60,741 nucleotides of DNA, taken from contig CALXEW010000009.1 in the NCBI GenBank assembly GCA_944387435.1, positions 1 to 60,741 on the forward strand, written 5' to 3'. The notes beneath the pieces were generated by a model. The model was not told where the DNA came from. It saw nothing but the letters and a program-made list of their open reading frames with translations, and made no database searches. The stretch comes from an uncultured Clostridia bacterium (GTDB lineage Bacteria > Bacillota > Clostridia > TANB77 > CAG-508). Positions 1 through 9,776 of the stretch are shown in pieces (within the stretch, counting starts at the first letter, position 1; each line of letters opens with the position of its first letter). The position numbers and the translations under genes were made by a program.

Positions 1-515
1 ATTTTGCTATATATATTTAAAAATAAAGTTCTTTCATCAATATTTGCTAGTCCTGATATTTTATTATTTGATTTCATTGTAACATTGTTTTTTTCTCTTT
101 CAAAAACCATATAAAATTTGTTTATCTTTTTTATATATAGCCATTCTGAAACTATACTATCCTTTAATACATCAAAACCATATTTATATATTTTATTATT
201 TTCTGCTAATATTTCAACTTCTAAACTAATTTGCTCATTATTTATCATAAAACTGTACACATTATCTTCATCTACTGGAGAGTTCTTTTTAGAATCGTCA
301 CTTACTAATATTCTTTTTTTCATATAATCAAAAGCTTGTAATACATTAGTTTTTCCACTTGCATTAGCACCATATATTGCTGCTACTTTTAAAAGGTTAA
401 CATTATCTGTTTTTACAACATTATATTCATGTTCTTTTAGTGATGTAGCTTCCATATCTAGTACATTTTCATCTTTAAATGATTTGAAATTTTTAAAACT
501 AAATCTTATTAACAT
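1..515 (-). CDS. AAA family ATPase, 3' end cut by window edge
   Basis: The minus-strand frame is open from an ATG at 515 to the window start, about 171 residues. The start follows a strong AGGAGGAG site. The N-terminus (MLIRFSFKNFKSF) and a Walker A loop (YGANASGKTN, residues about 45-54) match the SMC/ABC-like AAA_15/AAA_21 ATPases, which often occur in phage-defence or RloA-type loci. The Walker B and signature regions lie outside the window, so no partner or effector can be named. The HelD-like gene upstream on the same strand is separated by two hairpins, so the two genes are probably separate transcripts. The family call is firm; the role is unknown. Confidence 0.8.
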   Translation of the reverse strand, partial: MLIRFSFKNFKSFKDENVLDMEATSLKEHEYNVVKTDNVNLLKVAAIYGANASGKTNVLQAFDYMKKRILVSDDSKKNSPVDEDNVYSFMINNEQISLEVEILAENNKIYKYGFDVLKDSIVSEWLYIKKINKFYMVFEREKNNVTMKSNNKISGLANIDERTLFLNIYSK

Positions 516-629
516 TTTGATTCTCCTCCTCTCATACTATATTATATGTTATTTTTCAAAAAATATCAATATTTTTGAGATTTTTTCTCACTTTTATACT
601 TTATTATTAAATATAATAAAAGTCTATAA

Positions 630-671
630 AAAGAAGATATAATTTCTTGTTTTAAAAATTATATCTTCTTT
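630..671. terminator. Long perfect hairpin, probable bidirectional terminator
   Basis: Bases 630-645 (AAAGAAGATATAATTT) are perfectly complementary to 656-671, a 16-bp stem with a 10-base loop. It lies between two minus-strand genes and could back up the first terminator or insulate the ATPase promoter. Confidence 0.55.
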
Positions 672-826
672 ATAACTTGTAAGTTTATGGATAAGGTTAT
701 TACAATAAATTGATTCAGTTATCTTTACGTAAATTTTACAACAAGTCACTAATAAACTAGCGACAAATACATTTTCTAAGATTTTTATCCTATTTTTATG
801 ACATGCACATCATAAATAAAAAAGAC

Positions 827-842
827 AAGATTATCTAATCTT
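827..842 (-). terminator. Terminator of the HelD-like gene
   Basis: On the minus strand AAGATTAGATAATCTT forms a 7-bp stem and is followed by GTCTTTTTT, a good U-tract. It lies 8 bases past the stop codon of the helicase gene. Confidence 0.7.
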
Positions 843-849
843 TAAATTT

Positions 850-3800
850 TTATAAAGTAATTTCATCATTCCTTAATGCATTTTTTGCATATTCTAAACA
901 CAAATGGTCTTTTTCAGTTGCTTGTAACATAAATTCTTTATCATTTTTTAATTCATCACTTGCAAATAGAAAACACTCACTATTCCTTTCAATTGCTTGT
1001 AACATAAATTCTTTATTATCTCTTAATTCAACACTTGCATATGCTAAACACAAACTATCCTTTTTCTCAATTACTTGTAACATAAACTCTTTATCATTTC
1101 TTAATTCTGGACTTGTGTATTGTAAACACCAATCATCTTTTTCAATTTCTTGTAGCATAAACTTTTTATCGTTTTTAAATTTTTCATAGTTTATTATGCA
1201 TTTAGCACTGTTTATTTGATTAAGTTTTTGTATAATTTCTTTATCACTCTTTAATTCACTGCTAGCATATGCTAAACAACGACAATCTCTTTCGATTGTT
1301 TGTAGTATAAATTCTTTATCGTCCTTTAATTTTTCGCTTGCAAATACCAAACACCAACTGTCTTTTTCAATTACTTGTAGTATAAATTCTTTATCATTTT
1401 TTAATTCATCACTTGCAAAGATTAAACACCAACGAGCTTTTTTAAAAGCTTGTAACATAAATTCCTTATTACTTCTTAATTCTACACTTGCATATGCTAG
1501 ACACAAATGATCTTTTTCAATTGCTTGTAACATAAATTCTTTATCATTTTTTAATTCATCGCTTGCAAAGATTAAACACCAACAATCTTTTTCAATTGCT
1601 TGCAACATAAATTCTTTATCATTTTTCAATTCATCATTTGCATATCTTAAGGTTTCTCCAGATTTAGATAATATATTCAGCATTATATTTTTATTAGTTA
1701 TTATCTCATCAATTGATTTTACAGATATATTCCCTATTTTTTGTAAAACTTCTAAAACCCATTCGTTATTTCTTCTTAATTCGATATTCGCAAATATTAA
1801 GCACATGCTATTTTTTTCGATTACTTGCAACATAAATTCTTTATCATTTCTTAATTCATTACTTGCATATGCTAATGTTAGTCCATTTTCCTCAATAGCT
1901 TTCAATACTATTTCTTTGTCATTCTTTAATTCATTGCTTGCTTTTGATAATGTCCAAGGATTATTTTCAACTGCTTTTAAAACTACTTGTTTATCATTTT
2001 TTAACTCATCACTTGCATATGCTAAACACAATCCATTTTTTTCAATTGATTTTAATACTATTTCTTTATCATTCTTTAATTCTTCACTTGCAAATGCTAA
2101 TGTCCAAGGATTTTCTTCGATTGCTTTTAAAACTATTTTTTTATTATCCTTTAATTCATCACTTGCAAATAATAATGACATTGGATTGTTATAAATTGCA
2201 TTTAATACTACTTCTTCATCATTTTTTAACTCATCACTTGCATATAATAAATACAAACTATCCTGTTTAATTAATTGCAACATAAATTCTTTATCATTCT
2301 TTAATCTATTACCTGCATATAGGAAACACTCTCTATTCCTTTCAATTGCTTGCAAAATAAATTCTTTATCATTTTTTAATTCATCACTTGCTTTTGCTAA
2401 TACCGAGCTATCCTTTTCAATTACTTCCAACATTATTTCTTCTTTATCTTTTTTTAAGTCTCTATATATTAGTAAATCATTTAAAGTTCTTGTATACGCA
2501 ATATATTTAGAATTACTATCTAGATTATCATCTATAACAATAACATTTTTAAATTCTAAGCCTTTTACTTCTTTTATTCTAAATACTCTTATTTTGCTTT
2601 TTTTATTAATTTTTGAGATAATCTGTTCATTATTTGTAATAACTACGGCATCCTTTTTTTCTGCATCTTCAATTATATCTTCTATATTTTTATTTTCCTT
2701 GACTTCGACAGTATTTTCCTCTATTCCAACTGCCAACATATTAAGCATTAAGTTTTCATTGCAATAATCTACAACATTAATAGTATTTCTATAATTTTCA
2801 TTCAATTCATAATATTTTAAATTTATAATTTTTTTCAAATCATTCCAATTTTTCCTTTGAACTGAATTAGAAGATATGTTTTGCTTATAATCACCAAAAA
2901 TATTAATATTACTTTTTTCTAATTCTTTTAAAAGCTTTATTTCTTGGTCATTATAATCTTGCGCTTCATCAATATATAAGTAATGATATTGTATTTTATT
3001 ATCAAATCCAATTTTATTCATTATAGAAAGAATTAGAAAAATATCATTTCTATAAAATTTTAAATTTGACAAATTTTCAGATAAGTCATATTTTCCTTTG
3101 CATATGTTATTTAAATATAACATCATAACATTTCGTGGTGAAAATTCATTTTTTACTTTAGAAAGTATTTCGTTATCATTTTTTATTATATTCCAGTCTA
3201 TACTCTTAAATTCATTTTTTATGCTTACAATTTCATATTCAATCTTTTCAAGTTCTTTTAAATTTTCATTATAATTTACATTATAAATTTTATTCATTAT
3301 TTTTTTATATTGTATTTTTAAATCAATATACTCGTGATTCTTTAACTTTAAATACTTATATTTATCATTCAACTCATTAAAAAATTCATTCATTATTTTA
3401 GCAAATTTTTTCAAACTATCTAATATAACAATATAATCTTGCTGTTTTGAAATATTTTCTAATTTTTCTAATTCATTATGTATTTTTATATTGTCATTAC
3501 GTAAAAGATTTATTTTTTCGTCAATTTTCTCTATTTGCTCTAATCCTTCATTAAATGCTTTTTTATTAAATAATCTTACAAAAAATTTATTACGACTCGT
3601 TTTTTCTTTTTCTTTTATATTTTGTTTAATTAATAGTTCATTTTCTCTTATTTTTTCTTTATTTTCTTTTATCTTTTTATTTATATCTTTAAAATCATTT
3701 TTACTATATTCTTGCTTAAGTTTGTCAAATTTACTGTTTATTTGTTCTAAATAATTACCTTCTAAGCTTAAAGGTTCACTATTGTTAGTGAAAATTATAT

Positions 3801-4962
3801 TCATTTTATGATTTAATTCTATATCTAATCTGATAATATTTTGTTTTAATTCATCCCTTTGTTTTTTTAATTTTTCTATAGTTTCAAAAACACATTGATA
3901 TAACTTTTTAGATTTTTCAACTAAACTTCCTTCTTCTTTTAAATTCAAATTAAATATGTTCTCGTATTTGTTTATCAGCTCTAAAAATAACTTTTTTATA
4001 ATACTAAACTTTTTTTCTATATTATCAAGTGAATACATGTTTTTTATATCATTTTCAGTATCATCTATTATGGTTTTGATATGGTCTTCTTCATCATCAT
4101 TTATATAAGAGTTTAATTTATCAATGTAATATTCATACAATGTTTTTAGAGAAATTCTATCTATCTGTAATTTTTTATTTAGTTCATTTAACTCCTTTTT
4201 AAAATTATCATTTGGCGCTATGAATAAAAAGTGTTCCGGCAATACATTCGTATTATTAAATAATAAGTAGGAAATCCTATGAACAATAATTGCCGTCTTT
4301 CCTGAACCAGCAACTCCTTGGCATAATAAATCTGTCTTTAAATCAGAACGTATTATTTCATTTTGCTTTTGTTGAATAGATTGTATAATATCTGTAAATC
4401 CTTTTTCTCCCTTTTTTTGTTTAATCAATTTTCTTAAGAAATAATCGTTAATATCATTATTTTCTTCTTTATTGTTATTATATGTTTCAACACATTCTAT
4501 TAATTTTTTATCTTTTATAATAAGGCTTCTTTTTAATGTTAATTCATATAAAAAATTTTTATATTTATATTTTGTTTGATTTGCATAAAATAAATTACAA
4601 ACTGGGGCTCTCCAATCATAAACAATTTTTTTCAATTCAGAATTATATATACTATTATCTCCAATAAATATATCAATTTCTTCATTATTTAAAGATAATA
4701 TCATATGTCCAAAATATGGGCTATTTATTACTTTTTTTAAAAAAACTATTTCTTCATTTAATAATTTCAATTTGTCATTGCATTCAACAAAATATTCTCT
4801 ATTTTCATAATCTCCTCTATAATTATCACGTTCATTTTCTAAATTTTTTTTTGAATTGTTCTTACTCTCAATCTTTTCTTCAATTTCTTTTATATTGCCT
4901 TTTAAATTTTTTTGTTCTTCTAAAAACATATCATTTTTAGAATCTACATATAAGAAGTCCAT
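850..4962 (-). CDS. HelD-like superfamily 1 helicase fused to about 21 DUF4116-type repeats
   Basis: 1370 residues; the ATG at 4962 follows AGGAGG. The N-terminal 830 residues look like a HelD/UvrD-type ATPase: an N-terminal coiled coil, a DWRAPVCNLFY segment typical of HelD proteins, Walker A GVAGSGKT near residue 217, a long coiled-coil insertion (about 330-560), Walker B YIDEAQD, motif III FGDYKQN, motif V VKGLEF and motif VI AYTRT. HelD proteins act on RNA polymerase and release stalled complexes. From about residue 835 to the end the protein is a string of 25-residue units with consensus DELKNDKEFMLQAIEKD then CLAYAS, matching DUF4116. HelD proteins are normally 700-800 residues, so the tail is an addition. 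It may be a helical binding scaffold; its partner is unknown. Confidence 0.85.
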   Translation of the reverse strand: MDFLYVDSKNDMFLEEQKNLKGNIKEIEEKIESKNNSKKNLENERDNYRGDYENREYFVECNDKLKLLNEEIVFLKKVINSPYFGHMILSLNNEEIDIFIGDNSIYNSELKKIVYDWRAPVCNLFYANQTKYKYKNFLYELTLKRSLIIKDKKLIECVETYNNNKEENNDINDYFLRKLIKQKKGEKGFTDIIQSIQQKQNEIIRSDLKTDLLCQGVAGSGKTAIIVHRISYLLFNNTNVLPEHFLFIAPNDNFKKELNELNKKLQIDRISLKTLYEYYIDKLNSYINDDEEDHIKTIIDDTENDIKNMYSLDNIEKKFSIIKKLFLELINKYENIFNLNLKEEGSLVEKSKKLYQCVFETIEKLKKQRDELKQNIIRLDIELNHKMNIIFTNNSEPLSLEGNYLEQINSKFDKLKQEYSKNDFKDINKKIKENKEKIRENELLIKQNIKEKEKTSRNKFFVRLFNKKAFNEGLEQIEKIDEKINLLRNDNIKIHNELEKLENISKQQDYIVILDSLKKFAKIMNEFFNELNDKYKYLKLKNHEYIDLKIQYKKIMNKIYNVNYNENLKELEKIEYEIVSIKNEFKSIDWNIIKNDNEILSKVKNEFSPRNVMMLYLNNICKGKYDLSENLSNLKFYRNDIFLILSIMNKIGFDNKIQYHYLYIDEAQDYNDQEIKLLKELEKSNINIFGDYKQNISSNSVQRKNWNDLKKIINLKYYELNENYRNTINVVDYCNENLMLNMLAVGIEENTVEVKENKNIEDIIEDAEKKDAVVITNNEQIISKINKKSKIRVFRIKEVKGLEFKNVIVIDDNLDSNSKYIAYTRTLNDLLIYRDLKKDKEEIMLEVIEKDSSVLAKASDELKNDKEFILQAIERNRECFLYAGNRLKNDKEFMLQLIKQDSLYLLYASDELKNDEEVVLNAIYNNPMSLLFASDELKDNKKIVLKAIEENPWTLAFASEELKNDKEIVLKSIEKNGLCLAYASDELKNDKQVVLKAVENNPWTLSKASNELKNDKEIVLKAIEENGLTLAYASNELRNDKEFMLQVIEKNSMCLIFANIELRRNNEWVLEVLQKIGNISVKSIDEIITNKNIMLNILSKSGETLRYANDELKNDKEFMLQAIEKDCWCLIFASDELKNDKEFMLQAIEKDHLCLAYASVELRSNKEFMLQAFKKARWCLIFASDELKNDKEFILQVIEKDSWCLVFASEKLKDDKEFILQTIERDCRCLAYASSELKSDKEIIQKLNQINSAKCIINYEKFKNDKKFMLQEIEKDDWCLQYTSPELRNDKEFMLQVIEKKDSLCLAYASVELRDNKEFMLQAIERNSECFLFASDELKNDKEFMLQATEKDHLCLEYAKNALRNDEITL
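853..2460 (-). repeat. Tandem 75-bp coding repeats (DUF4116-type)
   Basis: About 21 full 25-codon units and one partial unit end the helicase gene. Several neighbouring units (for example those coding KNDKEFMLQAIEKD) are nearly identical, while two (about units 10-11) and one later unit (about 17) have diverged strongly. This suggests repeated recent expansion inside an old array. Copy number is likely to vary between strains. Confidence 0.85.
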
Positions 4963-5094
4963 ATTTCAATCCTCCTATAATTTATAGTTATAAGTTACTA
5001 TTTTTCATTATCATTATATCATTCGATATTAATACTATCAACAGCAAATTTTTTATACAAAAATTTGCTTCGAATACTATATCATTCTTCCTGT

Positions 5095-5366
5095 CTAACA
5101 TTCGTCTTTAGCCTTCTTAGAGAATTTTTTTAATTCTTCTGAATATTCTCTTGGATTTGTATAATTAGAAATAATTTTTTTATTTATTTTATTATTATTT
5201 CTTATATTATTTTCTTTCAATTTTTAATAGATGCCTGTTCATATTTTTTGTTAAGTATTTATTAGATACAAAACAGTATCCTTCTTTGCAAGCAAGAAAT
5301 GTTATTATTGCATATAGTAATTTTTCATTTGCTTTTAATTCTTTATTATATAAAACTGTTGAAGGA
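5095..5366 (-). pseudogene. Decayed helix-turn-helix replication-type gene
   Basis: The minus strand encodes TVLYNKELKANEKLLYAI and then CKEGYCFVSNKYLTKNM. This matches the N-terminal winged helix of DnaD-like or phage replisome organiser proteins (L.PNEKLLY...KGYC.ASN.Y). There is no start codon; the frame ends in a stop at 5207, and a second frame (about 5095-5220) encodes YTNPREYSEELKKFSKKAK and a stop. The 3' part cannot be assigned to a family with certainty. The gene is a fragment, perhaps left by a lost phage or plasmid, next to the foreign-looking purB. No CGG codon is involved in this break. Confidence 0.55.
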
Positions 5367-5400
5367 AAGGAGCCGCTTACAATTTTGTAAGCGGCTCCTT
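5367..5400 (-). terminator. Strong GC-rich hairpin downstream of purB
   Basis: AAGGAGCCGCTTAC (5367-5380) pairs perfectly with 5387-5400, a 14-bp stem with a 6-base loop. Its GC content is much above the surroundings and matches purB, so it was probably acquired with that gene. The U-tract on the minus strand is weak. Confidence 0.7.
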
Positions 5401-5426
5401 ATAGTAGAACGATACAGAAGTAAAAA

Positions 5427-6833
5427 CTACTTGTTTGCAGTCTCCTCTGCGATTTGGCAAGCATAGCCAACATACTCTTCAGGGGTTAAACGAAGAAGGT
5501 TATCCCTGTCTTCATCAGAAAGAACATCAAGAGATTTGATAAACTCTTGGATGTCTTCCTTAGAGATTCTCTTGCCCCTTGTAAGTTCCTTCAGCCTATC
5601 ATAAGCATCAGGAATACCGTACTTACGAAGCACAGTTTGAATTGGCTCTGCCAAGACCTCCCAGTTACTCTCAAGAGCTTCGGTAATCTTTTGGCTATTT
5701 ACTTGCACTCTTCCCATTCCACTGATGGTTTGCCTAATTGCCTGAAGTGAATATCCAAATGCCACACCGATATTTCTCTGAGATGAAGAATCTGAAAGGT
5801 CTCTTTGCATACGTGAACAAGCAAGCTTGTTAGACAAACTAAGCAAAAGACCATTAGATGTGTCAATGTTAGACTCGCTGTTCTCGAACTTGATGGGGTT
5901 CACCTTGTGAGGCATGGTACTACTTCCTACCTCATTTTTAACCACCTTCTGTCCGAAGTACTCCATGCTGATGTACAGCCACATGTCACGATCAAAGTCG
6001 AGCATGACATTATTGAAGTGACGAACAGCGTCAAAAAGATGACACATGTAGTCATGACTCTCAATCTGTGTAGTTACAGGATTGAAAGTTAGTCCAAGAG
6101 TCTCCTCGATGAACTTCTTAGCAAGCTCCGGCCAGTTTTCATTAGGAAATGCAACAGAAATTGCTGCATAATTTCCCGTTGCTCCGTTGAACTTTGCTGT
6201 TGGCTTAATAGCCTTGACATAGTCCAGAGATTTCCTTAGACGATGTACAAAAACAGCGAACTCCTTCCCAACAGTAGTAGGGGTTGCAGGCTGACCATGG
6301 GTATGAGCAAGCATTGAAAAATCAGCATATCTCATAGCAAAATCTTCGAGAATGCTAATAAGCTTTTCAGCCTCAGGAATCCAAACATCATGAAGTGATG
6401 TCTTAATGATGTTTGCATAAGCACAGTTGGTAATATCCTCAGATGTGCATCCGATATGGACATAGCTAACGAGCTCATCCATTCCTAAAACCTTAAGCTC
6501 TTCATCAATATAGAGCTCTACAGCCTTCACATCATGATTTGTTCTTGCTTCGATTTCCTTCACTCTCGCAAAGGAGTCAGCAGAGAAGCTTTGGTAGATG
6601 CTAAGAATCTCTGGAATTCTCTCCTTAGGAAAGTCCTCTAAAATCTTGCTACCCTTGAGGTTTTCTAGCATAAAAACAAGCCAGTTAACCTCGACCCATA
6701 CTCTGTTCTTGACAAGGCCGTACTCAGAAAAATACGGAGATAAAATCTCACCGATTTCTGCGTAGCGACCGTCTAGTGGGGATATCGCAAGAAACATACT
6801 TGGAACCCCTTGCATTTCATTTCTACTCATCAT
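5427..6833 (-). CDS. purB: Adenylosuccinate lyase, E. coli-type
   Basis: 468 residues; the start follows AAGGAGG. PurB splits SAICAR to AICAR and adenylosuccinate to AMP in purine synthesis. The fumarase/aspartase signature SSTMPHKVNPIKFEN is present near residue 300, with TSEDITN and THGQPATPTTVGKE upstream. The sequence follows E. coli PurB closely (SPLDGRYAEI at the N-terminus, NWEVLAEPIQTVLRKYGI near the end) rather than the shorter B. subtilis type. Base composition is clearly more GC-rich than the neighbours, it has its own GC-rich hairpin, and it borders a decayed gene: all signs of transfer. Its arginine codons are AGA, AGG, CGT and CGC, with no CGG. The partner purA at 47.7 kb has resident composition. 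Confidence 0.95.
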   Translation of the reverse strand: MMSRNEMQGVPSMFLAISPLDGRYAEIGEILSPYFSEYGLVKNRVWVEVNWLVFMLENLKGSKILEDFPKERIPEILSIYQSFSADSFARVKEIEARTNHDVKAVELYIDEELKVLGMDELVSYVHIGCTSEDITNCAYANIIKTSLHDVWIPEAEKLISILEDFAMRYADFSMLAHTHGQPATPTTVGKEFAVFVHRLRKSLDYVKAIKPTAKFNGATGNYAAISVAFPNENWPELAKKFIEETLGLTFNPVTTQIESHDYMCHLFDAVRHFNNVMLDFDRDMWLYISMEYFGQKVVKNEVGSSTMPHKVNPIKFENSESNIDTSNGLLLSLSNKLACSRMQRDLSDSSSQRNIGVAFGYSLQAIRQTISGMGRVQVNSQKITEALESNWEVLAEPIQTVLRKYGIPDAYDRLKELTRGKRISKEDIQEFIKSLDVLSDEDRDNLLRLTPEEYVGYACQIAEETANK

Positions 6834-7033
6834 TTTCCTCCTTGTTCTGACTTACAATCTTACCAAGTTACTACTCCATTCTACCTCCCTTTCTAAAGGT
6901 TATTTAACTATTGTCTTTCCCTATGATGCAAAATACTTTAGAAATACAATAGTTCTGACAGAAGGAATTATATCATAGTTTATGTAAATTGTAAATGTCT
7001 TTAAAAATATAAAAAGGAAAAGGAGAATATCTC

Positions 7034-9607
7034 CTATTCCTTAGTAACCCATTTTATTAAATCTAGATTTGCTGGCTCTAAAATCATTTCATGTTTTGGC
7101 ATAACTCTAAATGTATAACCATAATTTCCACCAGTTGTTAACTCGATTTTTGCTGTAAAATAATATTTTCTTGCTTCCTCATCTTCTTCTGTTAAAGTCA
7201 TTGGTGTTATGCTCACATTTTCAACTATACCATTTTCTAATATCTTACCATAATAAACTTCAACAGTTACATTGTTTACATCAATGTTTGGAAGTTCGAT
7301 TTCACAACCTACTTCTATTTTGTTTCCAGCATCTATTGTTATATTGTCCAAGTCATTTTCTGTTTGTCTTATTTTTACATCTTTCCAATTTGTGTATAGT
7401 TCTTTTTTCCAAGCGTTAAATGATGCTACATTGTCTATATCACTATAGTATTTTTTTGTTAATTTACAAAGTGGTATATAATAATCCTTAGTATAATCTA
7501 CAAGCATTCTTGATGTACTATATTTCCCACCTGTTGTTATTATAGAATTTTTCATAAGTTCAATCCATTTGGTTGGCATTCCATTTTTATCTCTGTTATA
7601 GAATGTTGGTATTATTTTTTCTTCTAATGTTCTATATAAACTTTGGCTATCTGCTTGGTCTTGGGCTTCATATGAATCATACTCTTGATTACTTCCTATT
7701 GTCCAACCATTGGTTTGAGTATATCCTTCTGCCCACCAACCATCAAGTACACTAAAGTTTATTACTCCATTTACAGAAGCTTTTTGTCCACTTGTTCCTG
7801 AAGCTTCCATTGGTCGTCTTGGGTTATTTAGCCATACATCTACGCCACTTACTAAATATCTTGACATTGCTATATTATAGTTTTCTAGTAAGAATATCTT
7901 TCCTTTAAATTGTGGCATCATTGATATTTGGTGAATGTATCTAATTAAGTCTTGTCCTTCTTTATCTGCTGGGTGTGCTTTTCCTGCAAATATTAATTGT
8001 ACTGGTCTTTCACTATTATTAATTATTTGTGTTATTCTTTCTAAATCTTTAAAAATTAATGTTGCTCTTTTATATGTTGCAAATCTTCTTGCAAATCCTA
8101 TTGTTAAAGCATTTGGGTTTAACTTTGATGTTATCTCATTAATATCTTCATAACTATATCCTGAACGTCTCAATCTCTCATATGTATTATCTTTAACCAA
8201 TCTCAATAATTTTACTTTTCTATCATTATGAATATTCCATAATTTATCATCTGGAACATTTCTTATTTTTTCCCATACTTGATCTTTATGCATATTATCT
8301 TGCCAATATGGTATCAAATATTTATTAAATAATTCCTTCATTCTTGGAGCAAGCCATGAACAAGTATGAATACCATTTGTTACATAGCCAATTGGTGCTT
8401 CATTTGCTGCAATATTTGGCCAAACTTCCCCAAACAATTCTCTTGATACTGCTCCGTGAAGTTTACTTACACCATTTTTCTTTCCTGCAATTTTTAATGC
8501 TAATATTCCCATGTTAAACCCATTATCCAATTCTTTTCCTGGCTTCATTCCAAGTCTTAAGAATTGTTCTCTATCTAATCCTAATCTTGGCCAAAAATCT
8601 TTAAAGTATTTTTCTACTAAATCAAGTGGGAATATATCATTTCCAGCTGGTACTGGCGTATGTGTTGTAAATACTGTTTTTGAACTTGTTATATCCTTTG
8701 CAACATCAAAAGATACTTGCTTTTCTTTTATAACATTTTTCATAAGTTCTAATGTTAAGAAAGCAGAGTGACCTTCATTCATATGATATACTGTTGGAGT
8801 TAGTTTTAAATATTTTGTTAATAACTCTACTCCAGCTTGTCCTAAAACTATCTCTTGACGTATTCTCATCTCTTGGTCTCCGCCATATAATCTTAGTGTT
8901 ACATCTCTATCTTCTGGATTATTTTTTTCAATATCTGAGTCTAGTAAATATAATTTTACTCTTCCTACATTTATACTCCAAACTTTTAAATATAATCTCC
9001 TTTTTGGAAATTTAACAAATATTATTAAATCATCGCCAGAATCATTTTTTACAGGATTTATTGGTAAATCATATAAATCTATATCATTATATTCTGTCTC
9101 TTGATCTCCATTTCCATTTATTTTTTGATTAAAATATCCATTTTTATATAGTAGTCCCACAGCAACTAAAGGAATTCCTAAATCACTTGCTGATTTCAAA
9201 TGATCTCCTGATAATATTCCAAGTCCTCCTGAATATATAGGAATTGTTTGATCTAGTCCATATTCAGCAGAAAAATACGCAATTAAATCTTCTTTTTCCT
9301 CTGGATACATTTTATTAAACCATGTATTTCTACTATTTATATATCCTTCAAAATCTTCTACTATTTTGTCATATTCCTTTAAAAATGTAACATCTTTTGC
9401 TACATCCTCTAATCTTTCTTGTGATACATGTTTTAAAAATTTAATTGGATTTTTATTTGAATTCTCCCATAAGTCTCCATCTATTCTTTGAAATAGTCTT
9501 AAAAATTCTGTATTCCAAGACCACCATAAGTTATTTGCAATTGCTGATAATTTTTCAATCCTTTTTGGTAATTGTGGATTTACTGTAATTCTATTAAAAA
9601 CGTACAT
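7034..9607 (-). CDS. glgP: Alpha-glucan (glycogen/maltodextrin) phosphorylase, GT35
   Basis: 857 residues; the ATG follows AAAGGAGG. The enzyme releases glucose-1-phosphate from alpha-1,4-glucans with pyridoxal phosphate. The N-terminus (NNLWWSWNTEF, about residues 28-38) is the DUF3417 domain of the short alpha-glucan phosphorylase group seen in Thermotoga, archaea and many Firmicutes. The catalytic domain carries EYGLDQTIPIYSGGLGILSG, MNEGHSAF and FTTHTPVPAGND. The PLP lysine lies in the EASGTSGQKASVNG segment. The gene stands alone between purB and rseP with no other glycogen gene in the window, so it may serve either glycogen or imported maltodextrin. A hairpin overlaps the stop codon and probably ends the transcript. 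Confidence 0.95.
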   Translation of the reverse strand: MYVFNRITVNPQLPKRIEKLSAIANNLWWSWNTEFLRLFQRIDGDLWENSNKNPIKFLKHVSQERLEDVAKDVTFLKEYDKIVEDFEGYINSRNTWFNKMYPEEKEDLIAYFSAEYGLDQTIPIYSGGLGILSGDHLKSASDLGIPLVAVGLLYKNGYFNQKINGNGDQETEYNDIDLYDLPINPVKNDSGDDLIIFVKFPKRRLYLKVWSINVGRVKLYLLDSDIEKNNPEDRDVTLRLYGGDQEMRIRQEIVLGQAGVELLTKYLKLTPTVYHMNEGHSAFLTLELMKNVIKEKQVSFDVAKDITSSKTVFTTHTPVPAGNDIFPLDLVEKYFKDFWPRLGLDREQFLRLGMKPGKELDNGFNMGILALKIAGKKNGVSKLHGAVSRELFGEVWPNIAANEAPIGYVTNGIHTCSWLAPRMKELFNKYLIPYWQDNMHKDQVWEKIRNVPDDKLWNIHNDRKVKLLRLVKDNTYERLRRSGYSYEDINEITSKLNPNALTIGFARRFATYKRATLIFKDLERITQIINNSERPVQLIFAGKAHPADKEGQDLIRYIHQISMMPQFKGKIFLLENYNIAMSRYLVSGVDVWLNNPRRPMEASGTSGQKASVNGVINFSVLDGWWAEGYTQTNGWTIGSNQEYDSYEAQDQADSQSLYRTLEEKIIPTFYNRDKNGMPTKWIELMKNSIITTGGKYSTSRMLVDYTKDYYIPLCKLTKKYYSDIDNVASFNAWKKELYTNWKDVKIRQTENDLDNITIDAGNKIEVGCEIELPNIDVNNVTVEVYYGKILENGIVENVSITPMTLTEEDEEARKYYFTAKIELTTGGNYGYTFRVMPKHEMILEPANLDLIKWVTKE

Positions 9608-9738
9608 ATATAGTTCCTCCTTTGTATCTTAACACAATTTTTCCTCTTGTTTCTTTTTCATATTTTTACATTTATATTATCTATTAAATACTTTCTTTTG
9701 TCAAATGTTTTTTAGTAAATTTTAAAAAATAAAAAATG

Positions 9739-9773
9739 AAAAATAGATGAAGTTAAATCCTTCATCTATTTTT
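9739..9773 (-). terminator. Terminator of the rpsB-to-rseP gene string
   Basis: AAAAATAGATGAAG (9739-9752) pairs with 9760-9773, a perfect 14-bp stem with a U-rich 3' arm on the minus strand. It directly follows the rseP stop codon and closes the long minus-strand gene string. Confidence 0.85.
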
Positions 9774-9776
9774 ATA

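Larger units (their letters stand above)
516..849. other. Intergenic region with hairpins, no gene
   Basis: This stretch of about 330 bases holds no convincing reading frame. It contains the terminator of the HelD-like gene near 827-842, a long perfect hairpin at 630-671, and AT-rich DNA just upstream of the ATPase start that probably carries its promoter. No clear -35/-10 pair stands out from the AT background. Confidence 0.5.

Noticed and set aside
1805..2194. Long plus-strand open frames opposite the DUF4116-type repeats
   Set aside because: They mirror the repeat structure on the other strand and have Phe/Ser/Leu-rich composition; shadows of the real gene.
853..2460. 75-bp repeats as a CRISPR array
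   Set aside because: The repeats are contiguous and coding with no spacers; they are protein repeats.
5095..5366. Helix-turn-helix remnant as a CGG frameshift case
   Set aside because: The frames change without any CGG nearby, the start is missing and several stops occur, so this is ordinary decay.
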